This document shows, one piece after another, positions 9,220-19,854 of a stretch of DNA of 64,000 nt. Position 1 is the stretch's first letter. Each line of letters opens with the position of its first letter. The DNA comes from CBDANW01 sp965197825 (GTDB taxonomy: Bacteria > Acidobacteriota > Vicinamibacteria > Marinacidobacterales > DATDRI01). Under the pieces are notes generated by a model, which was given only the letters and a program-made list of their open reading frames with translations, did no database searches and had not been told where the DNA came from. The stretch spans positions 620,001-684,000 of the forward strand of contig CBDANW010000002.1 in assembly GCA_965197825.1 (NCBI GenBank). The letters are read 5' to 3'. A program made the translations under genes and the position numbers.

Positions 9220-10752
9220 ATGGGAAAGTTCTATCTCACCACCGCCATCGACTACGTCAACAGCCGCCCTCACCTGGGGACGGCATACGAGAAAATCACC
9301 GCCGACGTCATCGCTCGCTACAAGCGTCTCGCGGGGGAAGACACCCACTTCCTCATGGGTAACGACGAGCACTCCCTCAACGTCTATAAGAAGGCCCTCG
9401 AGGAAAAGCTCGACCCGCTCGCCTACTGCGACAAGATGGAGCAGGAGTTCCGGGATGTCTGGCGCCGTCTCGACATCTCGTTCGACGACTTCATCCGCAC
9501 CACCGAGGAGCGACACAAAGTCGGCGTCACCACTCTCCTGCACCGCATCCGCGACGCCGGAGACATCTACGAGGGCGTCTACGAAGGCTGGTACTGCATT
9601 TCCTGCGAAGCCTTCAAGCAAGAGAAAGACCTCGTCGAAGGGAAATGTCCGTTGCACGGCGTCGAGCCAAAGTGGATCAAAGAGAAGAACCACTTCTTCC
9701 GCCTGTCGAAGTACCAGAAGCCCCTATTGGAACATTACGCGCAGCACCCCGAAGCGCTCGAGCCGGACATTCGACGCAACGAAATCCTCCGGGTCATCGA
9801 GGATCGCCTGCAAGACATCTCCATCAGCCGCGAGAGCCAGAAATGGGGTATCCCGGTATCCTTCGATCCGAAAAGCGTCGTTTACGTCTGGTTCGACGCG
9901 CTCATCAACTACATCTCGGCGGTTGGCTTCGGACAGGATGACGCGCTTTTCGAGCGTTGGTGGCCCGCCGATCTGCACGTCATCGGAAAGGACATCACGC
10001 GCTTCCATTCCATCATCTGGCCGGCCATGTTGACGAGCGCCGGCGTCCCCGTTCCAAAGCAGGTCTTTGGACACGGTTTCGTCTATTTCAAAGGTGAGAA
10101 GATGAGTAAGTCGTTGGGAACTGTGGTGGACCCCCTCGACGCCGCCGAGCGATTCGGACCCGACCCGTTGAGACTCTATCTCGTTCGGGAAATCGCGTAC
10201 GGGCAGGATGGCGATTTCTCTTGGGAGCGGTTCGAAACACGCTACAACGCGGACCTCGCCAATAATCTCGGCAATTTGGTCAGCCGGATTACTTCCATGG
10301 CGCACAAGTACCGTGAAGGCGTACTCACCGGAGGTACCGGTTCCGCGGGATGCCTGGCGGAAATCGCGAACGAGGCGACCGCTGCTTACCGAGGGTCGAT
10401 GGACGCCTTCGCTCTTCAAGACGGTGCGGCGGCCGCTTTCCGGCTCATGGACGCCACGAACGAGTTCATCACGGAGACCGCGCCCTGGGCGCTGGCCAAA
10501 GACCCCACCGCGGAGAACAAGCTTACCCAGGTTCTCTTCGAGGCCGGGGAGGCGCTTCGCATCGCCGCGCTTCTGCTTTACCCGGTCATGCCGAGCTCGT
10601 GCGCCGAGATCCTAAAACGCCTCGGCGCCACGAAACCCTCGCGCGAGCTACGGCTCGACGACGCCGTCTGGGGAAGCGCCGGGAGGCTCGCCACTCAGAA
10701 AGGCGAGCCGCTGTGGCCTCGCCTGGAAGCGGAAAAGAGCACTCGACCATGA
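9220..10752 (+). CDS. metG: Methionyl-tRNA synthetase
   Basis: Charges tRNA-Met with methionine using ATP; essential for translation. 510 residues, a class I synthetase of the short type without the C-terminal dimer domain. The HIGH-type motif is PHLGTAY near residue 20 and the KMSKS motif is at about residue 294. A zinc-knuckle-like insert (CISCEAF … KCPLHG) lies near residue 130, and the anticodon-binding helical domain follows the KMSKS loop. The frame is intact, which contrasts with the broken genes on both sides. Its TGA overlaps an ATG for the following reading frame. Confidence 0.97.
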   Translation: MGKFYLTTAIDYVNSRPHLGTAYEKITADVIARYKRLAGEDTHFLMGNDEHSLNVYKKALEEKLDPLAYCDKMEQEFRDVWRRLDISFDDFIRTTEERHKVGVTTLLHRIRDAGDIYEGVYEGWYCISCEAFKQEKDLVEGKCPLHGVEPKWIKEKNHFFRLSKYQKPLLEHYAQHPEALEPDIRRNEILRVIEDRLQDISISRESQKWGIPVSFDPKSVVYVWFDALINYISAVGFGQDDALFERWWPADLHVIGKDITRFHSIIWPAMLTSAGVPVPKQVFGHGFVYFKGEKMSKSLGTVVDPLDAAERFGPDPLRLYLVREIAYGQDGDFSWERFETRYNADLANNLGNLVSRITSMAHKYREGVLTGGTGSAGCLAEIANEATAAYRGSMDAFALQDGAAAAFRLMDATNEFITETAPWALAKDPTAENKLTQVLFEAGEALRIAALLLYPVMPSSCAEILKRLGATKPSRELRLDDAVWGSAGRLATQKGEPLWPRLEAEKSTRP

Positions 10753-10782
10753 AAGGAAGATGGTTCACCGTGAAGCGCCATC

Positions 10783-12275
10783 GTGCCCCCTGCAATGCCT
10801 GCAATTCTTGTCGCCCTCGCGATGTTCATTCCGTCAACTGTCTCGAGGGCACAATCCCTCGAAGAATTCGAAAAGACCGTCACCGAGCACACACTCGACA
10901 ATGGAATGAGGTTCTTCATTGTGGAGAGGCACGGGGTGCCGGTGGTTTCCTTCCACCTGTATGCAGACGTCGGCTCGGTCGACGAGGAGGCCGGCCAGAG
11001 CGGCATGGCCCACATGTTCGAGCACATGGCCTTCAAGGGAACGAAGGAAAATCGGAACCACCGACTACGTCGCGGAAAAGGCGGCGCTGGACCGGGTCGA
11101 CGACGTCATCGCGTCGCTCTACGAAGAACGCCGCAAGCGGGAGCAGGCCGACCCCGAGCAACTCCAGGAGCTCGAGGAAGCATTGAAGCAAGCACAGGAA
11201 GAAGCCGATCAGTACGTCGTCAACAACCACCTCAGCGAGATCGTGGAGCAGGCGGGCGCGGTGGGCCTCAATGCCAGTACCTCCTCGGACGCCACCCGAT
11301 ACTTTTACAGCCTGCCGTCAAACAAGCTGGAGCTCTGGTTCGCGCTGGAGTCCGACCGTTTCCTCAACCCGGTCTTGCGCGAGTTCTACAAGGAGAGGGA
11401 CGTCGTCATCGAAGAACGGCGTATGCGGGTCGAGAGCCAGCCGACTGGAAACCTCTTGGAAGACTTTCTGTCCGTCGCTACAAAGCCCATCCCTATGGCC
11501 TGGAGGTCATCGGATGGTACTTCGGATCTCGAGAACCTGACCCGTCCTGCGGCCCGTGACTTCTTCAATCGGTTCTACACGCCGCCCAACCTGACCGCCT
11601 TCATCGTCGGAGACGTGGAGCCGCAGGAAGTCATCCGACTCGCCGAGCTCTACTTCGGCCGTCTCCCTCCGGGCCCCACGCCCGAGGCGTTATGGACGGT
11701 GGAGCCACCACAGGAAGGCGAGCGGCGCACGACCGTGTACGCTCGCTCCCAGCCCCTCGTCGTCATCGGCTATCACAAACCAAGCACAGGACATCCTGTC
11801 GGGCGGACGTACCTCACGCCTCTACCGCAGCCTGGTCGAAGGCAAGAGAATTGCCATGGCGGCAGCGGGCTTTCCCGGCTTTCCGGGGAACAAGTATCCC
11901 AATCTGTTTCTGTTCTACGCGTTCCCGACTCCCGGCCATACTAACGAGGAGAATGAAGAGGCGATGCTTGCCGAAACCGAGCGTCTCAAGACCGAGCTCG
12001 TCACGGAGGAAGAGCTCCAGCGAGCCAAGAGCCGGGCGAGGGCACGCCTCGTCGCCCGGCTCGATTCCAACTCCGGTCTGGCATCTCAGCTCGCCGCCTA
12101 CCAGGTGCTCACGGGCGACTGGCGCAATCGTTTCCGTACCCTTGACGACATCGACAAAGTAACGCGCGAGGACATCCGCCGAGTCGCTAACACCTACTTC
12201 ACCGAGAGGAATCGGACCGTCGGCTTTTTGCTTCCGGACTTTCCCCGAGCAGCAGGTCGAGGGAGGAGTGCGATG
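10783..12275 (+). pseudogene. M16 zinc peptidase (catalytic member), multiple frameshifts
   Basis: Exported insulinase-family metallopeptidase. A signal peptide (MPAILVALAMFIPSTVSRAQ) leads to the inverted zinc motif HMFEH in AHMFEHMAFKG, then a coiled-coil-like insert rich in Glu/Lys/Gln and the second M16 half. Frame changes occur at an A4 run (11048-11051), at a compensating pair near 11478 and 11520, at a short deletion near 11780-11790 that removes residues before DILSGGRTS, and near 12225-12245. With the last one corrected, the gene would end PEQQVEGGVR with a TGA overlapping the ATG of the next gene. It starts directly after metG. Confidence 0.8.
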
Positions 12276-13731
12276 AAAGAGAGGCTGGCGGTGTTGGCGC
12301 TACTCCTCTTGTGCCCGAGTACACCCGCCTTGGCACAGAAGGCTTACCAGGAGCTGACCTATCCACCCCTGCGCGAAATAGTCCTTCCCGAGATCGCTCG
12401 CTTCGAGCTCGGGAACGGCCTAGTGCTTCATCTTCTCGAAGATCACACGCTTCCCAAAGTCCAGGGACTCGCGTTTATCCGCGTCGGCGACCGCTACGAG
12501 CCTGCTGACCGCATTGGGCTTGCTAGCATTGCGGGCCAAACCATGAGGACCGGGGGGACGACCACCAGCAGCGGCGACGAGATCAATGAGATACTCGCCA
12601 ACGTTGGCGCATCTGTCGAGACCGGCATCGGAGAGTCTTCGGGCAGTGCCTCGCTGTTCGCCCTCAAAGAAGACTTTCCTCTGGCGCTCGAGCTCCTGGC
12701 GGACATTCTCCAAAATCCTGCCTTCCCCGATGACAAAATCGAGCTCGCCAAGGTCCGGATGTGCAGCGGGATCGCTCGGCGCAACGACGACGTCGCGAGC
12801 ATCGCCAACCGGGAGTTCTTCGACCTGCTCTACGGCGAAACGAGCCCCTACGCGCGAACCACGGAGTACGCCACCGTCGATCGCATCACGCGTGACGATG
12901 TGGTCGCGTTTCATCAGCAGTACTTTCAACCGAACCAGGTAAGCATCGGACTATGGGGAGACTTCGAAAGCAGCGCGGTGCGCGCGCTGGTGGAAGAGCT
13001 CTTCGGCTCTTGGGAGCGCAAGGAGGTGCGTGTGCCACCACCACCCGCGGTAACGATGGCGCGCAAGCCCTCGATCAACTTCATCTCGAAAGACGACGTC
13101 AACCAGACCAACCTTCGCATCGGCCATCTCGGCGGCCAGCGCGATGATCCGGACTACTTCACGATGTCGTTGATGAGCGAGATTCTGGGCGGAGGGTTCT
13201 CGTCGCGCCTCTTCAAGCTCATTCGCTCCGAGCAAGGTCTCGCTTATCGCGTCCGGGCCTCCTGGGGCGCGGGGTGGGATCGCCCCGGCACCTTCATGAT
13301 CGTGTGCAATACCAAGTCCGAGACGACGCTCCAGGCGACGACAGAGATCCTCAAGGAAATTCAGCGCATCACGGAAGAGCCGGTGAGCGAAGAGGAGCTT
13401 CAACTGGCCAAGGACGGAATTCTGAACTCTTTCGTGTTCAACTTCGACTCGGCGGGGGAGCTCGTACGGAGACTCATGACGTACGAGTACTACGGATACC
13501 CAGAAGATTTTCTAGAGAAGTACCGGAACAATGTAGAGCAGGTCACGGCCGAAGAAAGACATCCTTCGTGCTGCGAAGAAGCACATTCAGCCTGACTCCC
13601 TCGTGCTCCTGGCTGTCGGGCGGGCAGAGGATTTCGATGCCCCCCTGGACACGCTCGGAGAGGTTCAGACCATCGACATCACCATCCCTCCCCCACCCGC
13701 TGCAACGGAGGCCGAGGCTCCAGGGAACTAG
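12274..13731 (+). pseudogene. M16 peptidase homologue (non-catalytic partner), frameshifted near the end
   Basis: Exported M16-fold protein with signal peptide MKERLAVLALLLLCPSTPALAQ. The position of the zinc motif reads GLASIAGQTMRTGG, so HxxEH is absent; the family commonly pairs such an inactive subunit with an active one encoded next to it, here the broken upstream gene. The C-terminal half carries GGGFSSRLFKLIR and GLAYRVRASW, the usual M16 C-domain motif. About 4 extra bases near 13551-13560 shift the frame; the natural end would be …DILRAAKKHIQPDS … AEAPGN with TAG at 13729-13731. Only the last 55 residues or so are affected, so a shortened protein could be made. Confidence 0.75.
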
Positions 13732-13738
13732 AGTTTAT

Positions 13739-14245
13739 CTAACCGAACAGGGCGCTCACGATAAACAAGAAGGCCACGAAGAAGATGAGGCCGATGCCCA
13801 CGACGGCGGCGGCCCGACCGGTGTCCGTGTAGTTGAGAGCCGACTTGACCCCGAACACCGTGGCCACGATCATCCAGCAGCTCGCAACGAACATGAGGAA
13901 CGGTCCGATCGCCGGAACGATTCCCAGGATCTGTCCCACCCCCGGAGCCGCAGCGAACCCCACGGGTCGTAGGAAGGCGCGGGGATTATCCTGCGTTTGC
14001 TTCTCCGGCAAGATCCTCGTCCCGACGATGAACATGATCCCAGCCCAGGCAGCCCAAGCGAGCGCGAAACGAAAGATGCCACCCACGATCCCGACTCCGC
14101 CCAGGCTTCCGATCCCCGCCGCCACTGCGGAAGCGCCGACCACGCCCATCGACTGCCCAAACGCATTGACGTCCGCCTTGACTCCCACATAGGCACGCGG
14201 ATCGAGTTTCACCGCGCCAATCACTCGCTCCTGGAAACTGGCCAT
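13739..14245 (-). CDS. Yip1-family integral membrane protein
   Basis: 168 residues with an N-terminal amphipathic stretch (MASFQERVIGAVKLDPRAY) and about five membrane segments rich in Gly, Ala and Val. This layout matches the bacterial YIP1/DUF1282-type membrane family, whose function is unknown. The ATG at 14245 has a GGGAGG site directly upstream, so the longer open frame to 14407 is not used. It is convergent with the M16 pair and divergent from the next gene. Confidence 0.7.
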   Translation of the reverse strand: MASFQERVIGAVKLDPRAYVGVKADVNAFGQSMGVVGASAVAAGIGSLGGVGIVGGIFRFALAWAAWAGIMFIVGTRILPEKQTQDNPRAFLRPVGFAAAPGVGQILGIVPAIGPFLMFVASCWMIVATVFGVKSALNYTDTGRAAAVVGIGLIFFVAFLFIVSALFG

Positions 14246-14328
14246 AGACTCCCTCCCCGTAAGCGGACCGTTTTGCGGCACTACTTTTATCACATCAGCC
14301 TCCTCCCCCGCAGCGCTATAATCAATAT

Positions 14329-15158
14329 GTGAGGATTGCCATCTCGTCGCTGCTCCTGCTGCTGGCGGCGCCAGCCTTACCGAGCGGCTCCCAGGGGCAA
14401 CAGCCAACGGTTCAAGAGATCTTGACCAACGCGCTCGAACGCGCCGAGTGGATGCGGGCGCAGAATTGGGAAAGCAAGTTTCGTTTCAAGCTGCTCAGCC
14501 GGTCCGAAAAGTTGAACAAGGAAGGTGACGTCGAGGAGAGCCAGGAGCGGCTCTACGAAACCCTGCCCATCGAAGGGGTATCGTACAGCCGACTCCTCGA
14601 AAAAGACGGAAAACCACTGACGTACCGGGAGATCGAACGTGAGCGCCAACGAGAAAAAGAGTTCCGCAAAAAGCTCCGCGAGGGCGAAGACCCTTATGGC
14701 GAGAACGAAGATCGAGTCACCTTCGATGAGAATCTGATCAACCGCTACGTCATCCAATCAGAGGGCGTTGAGGTCATCGGCCAGTATATGTCCTTTCGTT
14801 CGGGCCGAAGAGCGACGATCTGCCGGTCGAAAAGCGTATCGACCGGGCCCTGAACAAATCCCAGGGGCGATTGTGGATCGACACGGAAACGCACGAGATC
14901 CTAAAGCTGGAGTTCGAGCTTCTAGAGAAAGTCAGGATGTGGTGGGGATTCGTCGGCTCCATCTCGGCGATGCGGGGTGAGCTCGAAAGAGCGCCAATCG
15001 AAGGCCACGATGAGGCGTGGCTTCCCAAGAATTTTCGCGTCTACGTAAACGGCCGAGTGTTCTTCAAATCTCTCCATCGTAACCAGTACGTGCGCTGGAG
15101 CGATTTCTTGCCGGCCGATGAGCCTGCCAAACTTGCCAATCTTGCTAAGGCCCGCTGA
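14329..15158 (+). pseudogene. Exported LolA-like/outer-membrane-associated protein, one frameshift
   Basis: A signal peptide (ISSLLLLLAAPALPSGSQG) precedes a beta-strand/charged-helix protein of about 275 residues. The first 150 residues are in one frame and the rest in another: after EGVEVIGQ the sequence should continue YVLSFGPKSDDLPVEKRID and on to LWIDTETHEILKLEFELLE. The pattern of a lipid-exposed antiparallel sheet with a WIDTETHEILK strand resembles outer-membrane lipoprotein-sorting proteins, but the family is not certain. The shift lies near 14784 and not in a long homopolymer. The start codon is GTG. Confidence 0.65.
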
Positions 15159-15181
15159 ACTCCCCGAATCCGAAGAGGCCG

Positions 15182-16294
15182 TTACCCGCGGTCGTCGACC
15201 TCGAACAGTTTCAGAAAATCGTCGACCGCAGCGGGCGGGACCTTGGCTACCGCCATGTTGTCTTCGACATGGGCTGGTCGCTTCATACCGACCAGTGCGG
15301 TGGTCAGCCCGGGTGTAGAGCGAGCGAACTGAAGGGACCGCTGGGCGTCGGTCACGAATCCCTTGAAAAGCTTCCCCAGCCAGTCGGGCAACCCCTTCGT
15401 CAACCGCCCCTGACAAATAGAGGCGCTCGACATCACGGTGACACCCAGCTCCTCCGCCGCCTGGATGGCCGAAACGGTCTTTCCACTGACGGGTTGGTTT
15501 TGCTCGGTCAGGGCTTCGGTCATCGCCAGGCTGTAGGGAAGCTGCACGAAGCGACAGCGGTGATTATCACCTCCCACCTCCCGAGCCAAAGACGTCACCT
15601 TCTCTAGTGATAGGTAGTCTTTTGCCTTTAAAGGCTGCCGGTAACCGCCCCACGTCGCGGTACCGTAAAACTGAATCTTTCCGTCCGCGACCGCTTTTTC
15701 CAGGAACTCGAAAGCCGACCGCAAGCGCTGGTCGAGCTCGTCTCGAGTTACCTCGCTGAGCTGCATCTCCGGGTTGTGAACGTAGTAGATATCGATCGTA
15801 TCGACACCCAGGTTCGCCAGGCTACGCTCGAGCTGGTTCTCCAAGAACCCCGGAGTAATCGCTTGGCAGCCCGCCACGATATCCTCCGGACGAATGACCC
15901 CGAGCTCGAAGTAGTTTTTCCGAAGGTAGTCCGCTAAGTCACTAGGAGAGTCGTTCTCGAACGGAATGAAACCGCCCTTGGTCGCAATCACGATCTGCTC
16001 CCGCGCGATCCCATCCTTGGCGAGGTCTCGGAGTGCGTCGGCAACACTACGCTCGCTCCGTTGGCAGCGATAGTTGATCGCCGTGTCCAGGACGTTGCAG
16101 CCCATCTCGACCGAACGCACCGCCGCCCGGCGATAGAGATCGTCGGTGGTCTCGTCATTGCGACCCAGGTACGTTCCGAGTCCGATGGATGACAGCCAGA
16201 GGCCCTGTGCCGCCCGAAAGTGATCTTTGGCAACGCCCTCACGCACCCGGTCGGCCACGTACTCCTTAGTCCCCTCTGCGCTCGCCCCTCCCAT
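15182..16294 (-). CDS. Aldo/keto reductase
   Basis: 370-residue NAD(P)H-dependent oxidoreductase with the (beta/alpha)8 fold. The first strand is LSSIGLGTYLG, followed by the catalytic aspartate and tyrosine region VLDTAINYRCQRSE, the lysine region IATKGGF and the His region DIYYVHNPE; the cofactor-binding C-terminal part contains FARSTPGLTTALVGM. The substrate is an aldehyde or ketone that cannot be specified; the length is somewhat above the usual 320-340. The gene is convergent with the preceding one and divergent from nadE. Confidence 0.88.
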   Translation of the reverse strand: MGGASAEGTKEYVADRVREGVAKDHFRAAQGLWLSSIGLGTYLGRNDETTDDLYRRAAVRSVEMGCNVLDTAINYRCQRSERSVADALRDLAKDGIAREQIVIATKGGFIPFENDSPSDLADYLRKNYFELGVIRPEDIVAGCQAITPGFLENQLERSLANLGVDTIDIYYVHNPEMQLSEVTRDELDQRLRSAFEFLEKAVADGKIQFYGTATWGGYRQPLKAKDYLSLEKVTSLAREVGGDNHRCRFVQLPYSLAMTEALTEQNQPVSGKTVSAIQAAEELGVTVMSSASICQGRLTKGLPDWLGKLFKGFVTDAQRSLQFARSTPGLTTALVGMKRPAHVEDNMAVAKVPPAAVDDFLKLFEVDDRG

Positions 16295-16525
16295 CGTCTC
16301 TACTCGACTCTCCCCCCCCGATAATCGATGCCCGATGCCCGATGATACCCCGCCAGCTCCCTCAGATCACGTTGAGCTCCGTGTTGGAGAACTCTAGCCG
16401 CACGCCCCCGGCGCACTTGCCGGTCGAACCAGAGCGTCCTCAGCACCGATGAATTCGCATGCCGCGCAAATCCGGGTAGACAGTCGATCGGGGGAACGCT
16501 AAACTTCCGGGCGAAGGAGCAAACC

Positions 16526-18160
16526 TTGCGAGTCGCGATGGCACAGATCAATCCCACCGTGGGAGATTTGCAAGGAAACCTCCGCCTGATTCGGGATGCG
16601 ATTCGCCGTGGAGAAGACGCCGACGCGCAACTCGTGGTGTTGTCCGAGCTATGTATATCCGGCTATCCCCCCAAGGATCTGCTGGAACGGTCGGCGTTCG
16701 TTCGCCAGTGCCGTGAGGGGGTCGAAGAGCTCGCCGCCGGAGTCAAGAATACGGCCGCGCTAGTCGGCTACCCCGAGGAGAACACGAGCGCCACCGGCAA
16801 ACTCGTCTTCAATTCCTCCGCACTGCTTCACCAGGGAAAGGTTCTCGCTAACGTTCGCAAGACTCTCTTACCAACCTACGACATTTTCGACGAGAATCGA
16901 TACTTCGAACCAGCGCCAGAGAACACGCCGGTCCAGTTTTGCGGCGGCAAGATCGGTCTCACTATCTGCGAGGACATTTGGACCGATCGCGACTTCTGGC
17001 CGCAACACCTTTATCGAACGGATCCGGTCTCCGGTCTCATAAACAAAGGCGCGCAAGTAGTCCTGAACATTTCCTCCTCACCCTACGAGCTCGGCAAAGA
17101 AGATCGACGCCTGCGGATTCTGCGCAGCGTGGTGGCGAAGCACCGGGTGCCACTGATCTATGTAAACCAGGTTGGAGGCAACGACGAGCTCATCTTCGAC
17201 GGCAACAGCGTGGCACTCGCAGCCGATGGATCCCTATTGGCACGGGGCAAAGCCTTTCGGGAGGATTTCCTAGTCGTAGACACCGACTCTCGCGAACGGC
17301 TCGAGTGGGTCGAGGCCCCTCTCATGGAACGTCTCTACGACGCCCTCGTACTCGGGACGCGAGACTACGCGAGAAAATGCGGCTTCCGCCAAGCGGTGAT
17401 CGGGTTGTCGGGAGGCATCGACTCCACTGTCACCGCCTGCCTCGCCGCCGAGGCCCTCGGGAAGGACAACGTCCTGGGAGTGACCATGCCGTCGCGATAC
17501 TCCTCCGATGGAAGCGTCGCTGACGCACGCGCCGTCGCGCAGAACCTCGGGATCGAATTCCGCACGATTCCAATCGAGGGTCCCTTCGCCGCCTACCTCA
17601 AGACCCTGGCTCCCGTTTTCGAAAACCAGGAACAAGACGTCACGGAGGAAAACATCCAAGCCCGGATCCGCGGAAATCTGCTCATGGCGATCTCCAACAA
17701 GTTCGGACATTTGTTGCTCTCGACGGGAAACAAGTCCGAGCTTGCGGTGGGCTACTGCACGCTCTACGGCGATATGGCCGGTGGACTCGCCGTCATCGCC
17801 GACGTTCCCAAGACACGCGTCTACGAGCTAGCGCGGTACATCAACGAGAGGAAGCCGATCATTCCGGATACCGTGCTGACCAAACCGCCGTCGGCCGAAC
17901 TCCGACCCGATCAGACCGATCAAGACACGCTGCCTCCCTACGAGATCCTGGACCCTATTCTGGAGGCCTACATCGAAGAGGCGCACGAGCTCGACGAGAT
18001 CGCGGACCAGGGCTATGACCGAGAGCTGGTAAAGGAGATCATGCAGCGCGTCGACGCCAACGAGTACAAGAGGTATCAGGCGCCGCCGGCTCTCAAGGTG
18101 ACGCCGCGTGCGTTCGGCACCGGCTGGCGCATGCCCATCGCGCGTTCCTATCGACGCTGA
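16526..18160 (+). CDS. nadE: Glutamine-dependent NAD+ synthetase
   Basis: Converts deamido-NAD+ to NAD+ with glutamine and ATP, the last step of NAD biosynthesis, in the cytosol. Two domains are visible. The N-terminal nitrilase-type glutaminase has the triad Glu41 (SELCISGY), Lys112 (RKTLLP) and Cys148 (ICEDIW). The C-terminal ATP-pyrophosphatase domain has P-loop SGGIDS at residue 295 and STGNKSE downstream. The 544-residue length is normal for the fused bacterial type. The start is a TTG at 16526 giving MRVAMAQINPTVGD, which matches the usual N terminus. It is intact and convergent with the next gene. Confidence 0.97.
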   Translation: MRVAMAQINPTVGDLQGNLRLIRDAIRRGEDADAQLVVLSELCISGYPPKDLLERSAFVRQCREGVEELAAGVKNTAALVGYPEENTSATGKLVFNSSALLHQGKVLANVRKTLLPTYDIFDENRYFEPAPENTPVQFCGGKIGLTICEDIWTDRDFWPQHLYRTDPVSGLINKGAQVVLNISSSPYELGKEDRRLRILRSVVAKHRVPLIYVNQVGGNDELIFDGNSVALAADGSLLARGKAFREDFLVVDTDSRERLEWVEAPLMERLYDALVLGTRDYARKCGFRQAVIGLSGGIDSTVTACLAAEALGKDNVLGVTMPSRYSSDGSVADARAVAQNLGIEFRTIPIEGPFAAYLKTLAPVFENQEQDVTEENIQARIRGNLLMAISNKFGHLLLSTGNKSELAVGYCTLYGDMAGGLAVIADVPKTRVYELARYINERKPIIPDTVLTKPPSAELRPDQTDQDTLPPYEILDPILEAYIEEAHELDEIADQGYDRELVKEIMQRVDANEYKRYQAPPALKVTPRAFGTGWRMPIARSYRR

Positions 18161-18185
18161 CCCAGTGCCCGTAGTGCCAAGGGCG

Positions 18186-18980
18186 CTACAGCTCGACTTT
18201 GTCCGCTGCGTATCCCTGAAGCCAGATGATGCCCGCCACCTCATCGTCCTGACAAAGCGGGGAGCAAAGGCTTTCGGCGAGCTCCGGGCTCACGAACAGA
18301 TCGATCGTCGCCCGGATGCCATCTTCATCTCCCAAGCTGACCGGAAGGCAGGTGAACTCGCGAGCATTGTAGACGAAGTTCTCGGGAGCGCCATCGATTG
18401 GACTCTGAAAGATACCCCGGTCGTAACCGCTTTTCCGGGGCAGGTACGCGCGAAGGTTTTTCAGAGAGAACGGCAACAGATCCCCATCGGGATCGGTGGG
18501 GCAAAGAAGTGGTTTCACCTTCCGGAGCGACAGAGCGAACGCGTTGACCACAAAGCAGTGTCTTTCACCGTTTTGATATTTCCCGAGCTCCACGCTATGA
18601 AGTGCATTGTAGAAACCGAAGCGCACACCCTCGTACTCCGCAACAACCCACCCTTCTCTGTCGTTCCACCCCGAGACGACCTCGACGATCTCCAGATCCA
18701 ACACTCGTCCTTCTTTGACGATGGGAAAGGCGATCGGAACTTCTCCCTGCGCGATCACGCCCGCGACGCCCAGCCGTCCGTCGAATCGCGCCCGCAGGGC
18801 TATCCCCGGCGAGGTCTCGCACTTCACCGACAGATGAGGCTTCTCCACGGCCGTCGAGACCCGGGCCAGCGTATCCGCAGCCTCTGCCGCTGGCGCGAAG
18901 GCTTGCCAGTAGTCGGCGGCGAGAACATCTTCTCGCAGTGCCGCGGCCGCCGTCGCCGACATGATCAGATCGGAATCCAT
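18186..18980 (-). CDS. Protein of unknown function
   Basis: 264 residues starting MDSDLIMSATAAAALREDVL. There is no signal peptide and no membrane helix; the sequence is of mixed alpha/beta character with a regular WVVAEYEGVRFGFYNALHSVE strand block and a PLCQDDEVAGIIWLQGYA end. I recognise no family. The ATG at 18980 is preferred over the ORF start six codons upstream. It lies downstream of a decayed TPR gene on the same strand, and convergent with nadE with 25 bases between them. The frame is intact. Confidence 0.5.
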   Translation of the reverse strand: MDSDLIMSATAAAALREDVLAADYWQAFAPAAEAADTLARVSTAVEKPHLSVKCETSPGIALRARFDGRLGVAGVIAQGEVPIAFPIVKEGRVLDLEIVEVVSGWNDREGWVVAEYEGVRFGFYNALHSVELGKYQNGERHCFVVNAFALSLRKVKPLLCPTDPDGDLLPFSLKNLRAYLPRKSGYDRGIFQSPIDGAPENFVYNAREFTCLPVSLGDEDGIRATIDLFVSPELAESLCSPLCQDDEVAGIIWLQGYAADKVEL

Positions 18981-18984
18981 GAAC

Positions 18985-19852
18985 GCCTCTCGACCCAATA
19001 GTTAGCAAGTTTCGGACCATGGCGCCGCGGTTGCTGGCTGACGCTGCCTCCAACTCCATTTGTCCGAGCTCGCGAAAACCCTCCTCCGCCTTGTTGAAAG
19101 TAACCTACCGCCCGCTCATACAATCCCTGGTGATGAAAAAGATGTCCCAAGTAGAAGAAGAGCGAAGGCCTTGATGTCGGGCAGTGCGTGACTCCGGCCC
19201 AACTCGAGCGCTCGCCGATAGCCATCGACGGCACTGCGGAGACTTCCCCTCATCCTCATCGATAGCGCCCAGATTGTTGACGGCGGCCGCTTCTCGTTCG
19301 CGGCTGCCGTACTCCTGGGCAAGAGCCAAGAGGTCCTGATAGCGCTGACGCGCTTCCTGGGGAGCTCCCCGCATCCATGCCGCGTCGCCAAGCAAGTGCA
19401 GCGCGCGGAGCTCGTTCCAATCGTCCCCAATGCTCCGGGCCTCGTCGAGCGCCGTCCTCGCCTCCTGACCGGCCGACAACAGGTCGCCGCTGCTGTAGTC
19501 GGCCTCGGCCCTTTTCAGCGAGCTCTCGATTTCGAGGACTCGCTCCGCGCCGGCGGGGCCCCGGCGGCGGTACCATTCCGTGAAGCGGACTAGCGAAGGG
19601 ATCCTGCAAGTGTCGTTCGATCGCTTCGGAGAGTCGCTCCGCCCGCTCAAACTCGTCTTCTGCTTCGGGCCCCTCGGCCGATCGTGAGCGACGGGAGAAT
19701 CCCCCGCTCCAGAGCTCCTCCACCAGGGAGCGCGCGCGCAGCGGATTTTCCACGACCAGGCCGGCGAGATCGCCCCAACCGCCTAGTGCCAGCGAGAACA
19801 ACCGCTCGGTGTCGTCGACCCGCTGCACCAGGACCGCCATTCCGGCTACCAA
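18985..19852 (-). pseudogene. TPR-repeat protein, several frameshifts
   Basis: Pieces in different frames give a helical-repeat protein: an N-terminal hydrophobic stretch (MVAGMAVLVQRVDD), then ALHLLGDAAWMRGAPQEARQ, REREAAAVNNLGAIDEDEG, LRSAVDGYRRALELGRSH and FYLGHLFHHQGLYERAVG. The paired helices with conserved Gly/Ala and Tyr positions are tetratricopeptide repeats. At least three frame changes are needed (near 19600, 19250 and 19160). The gene abuts a plus-strand BNR-repeat remnant at its 5' end. The original partner or role cannot be told. Confidence 0.65.
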
Positions 19853-19854
19853 GA

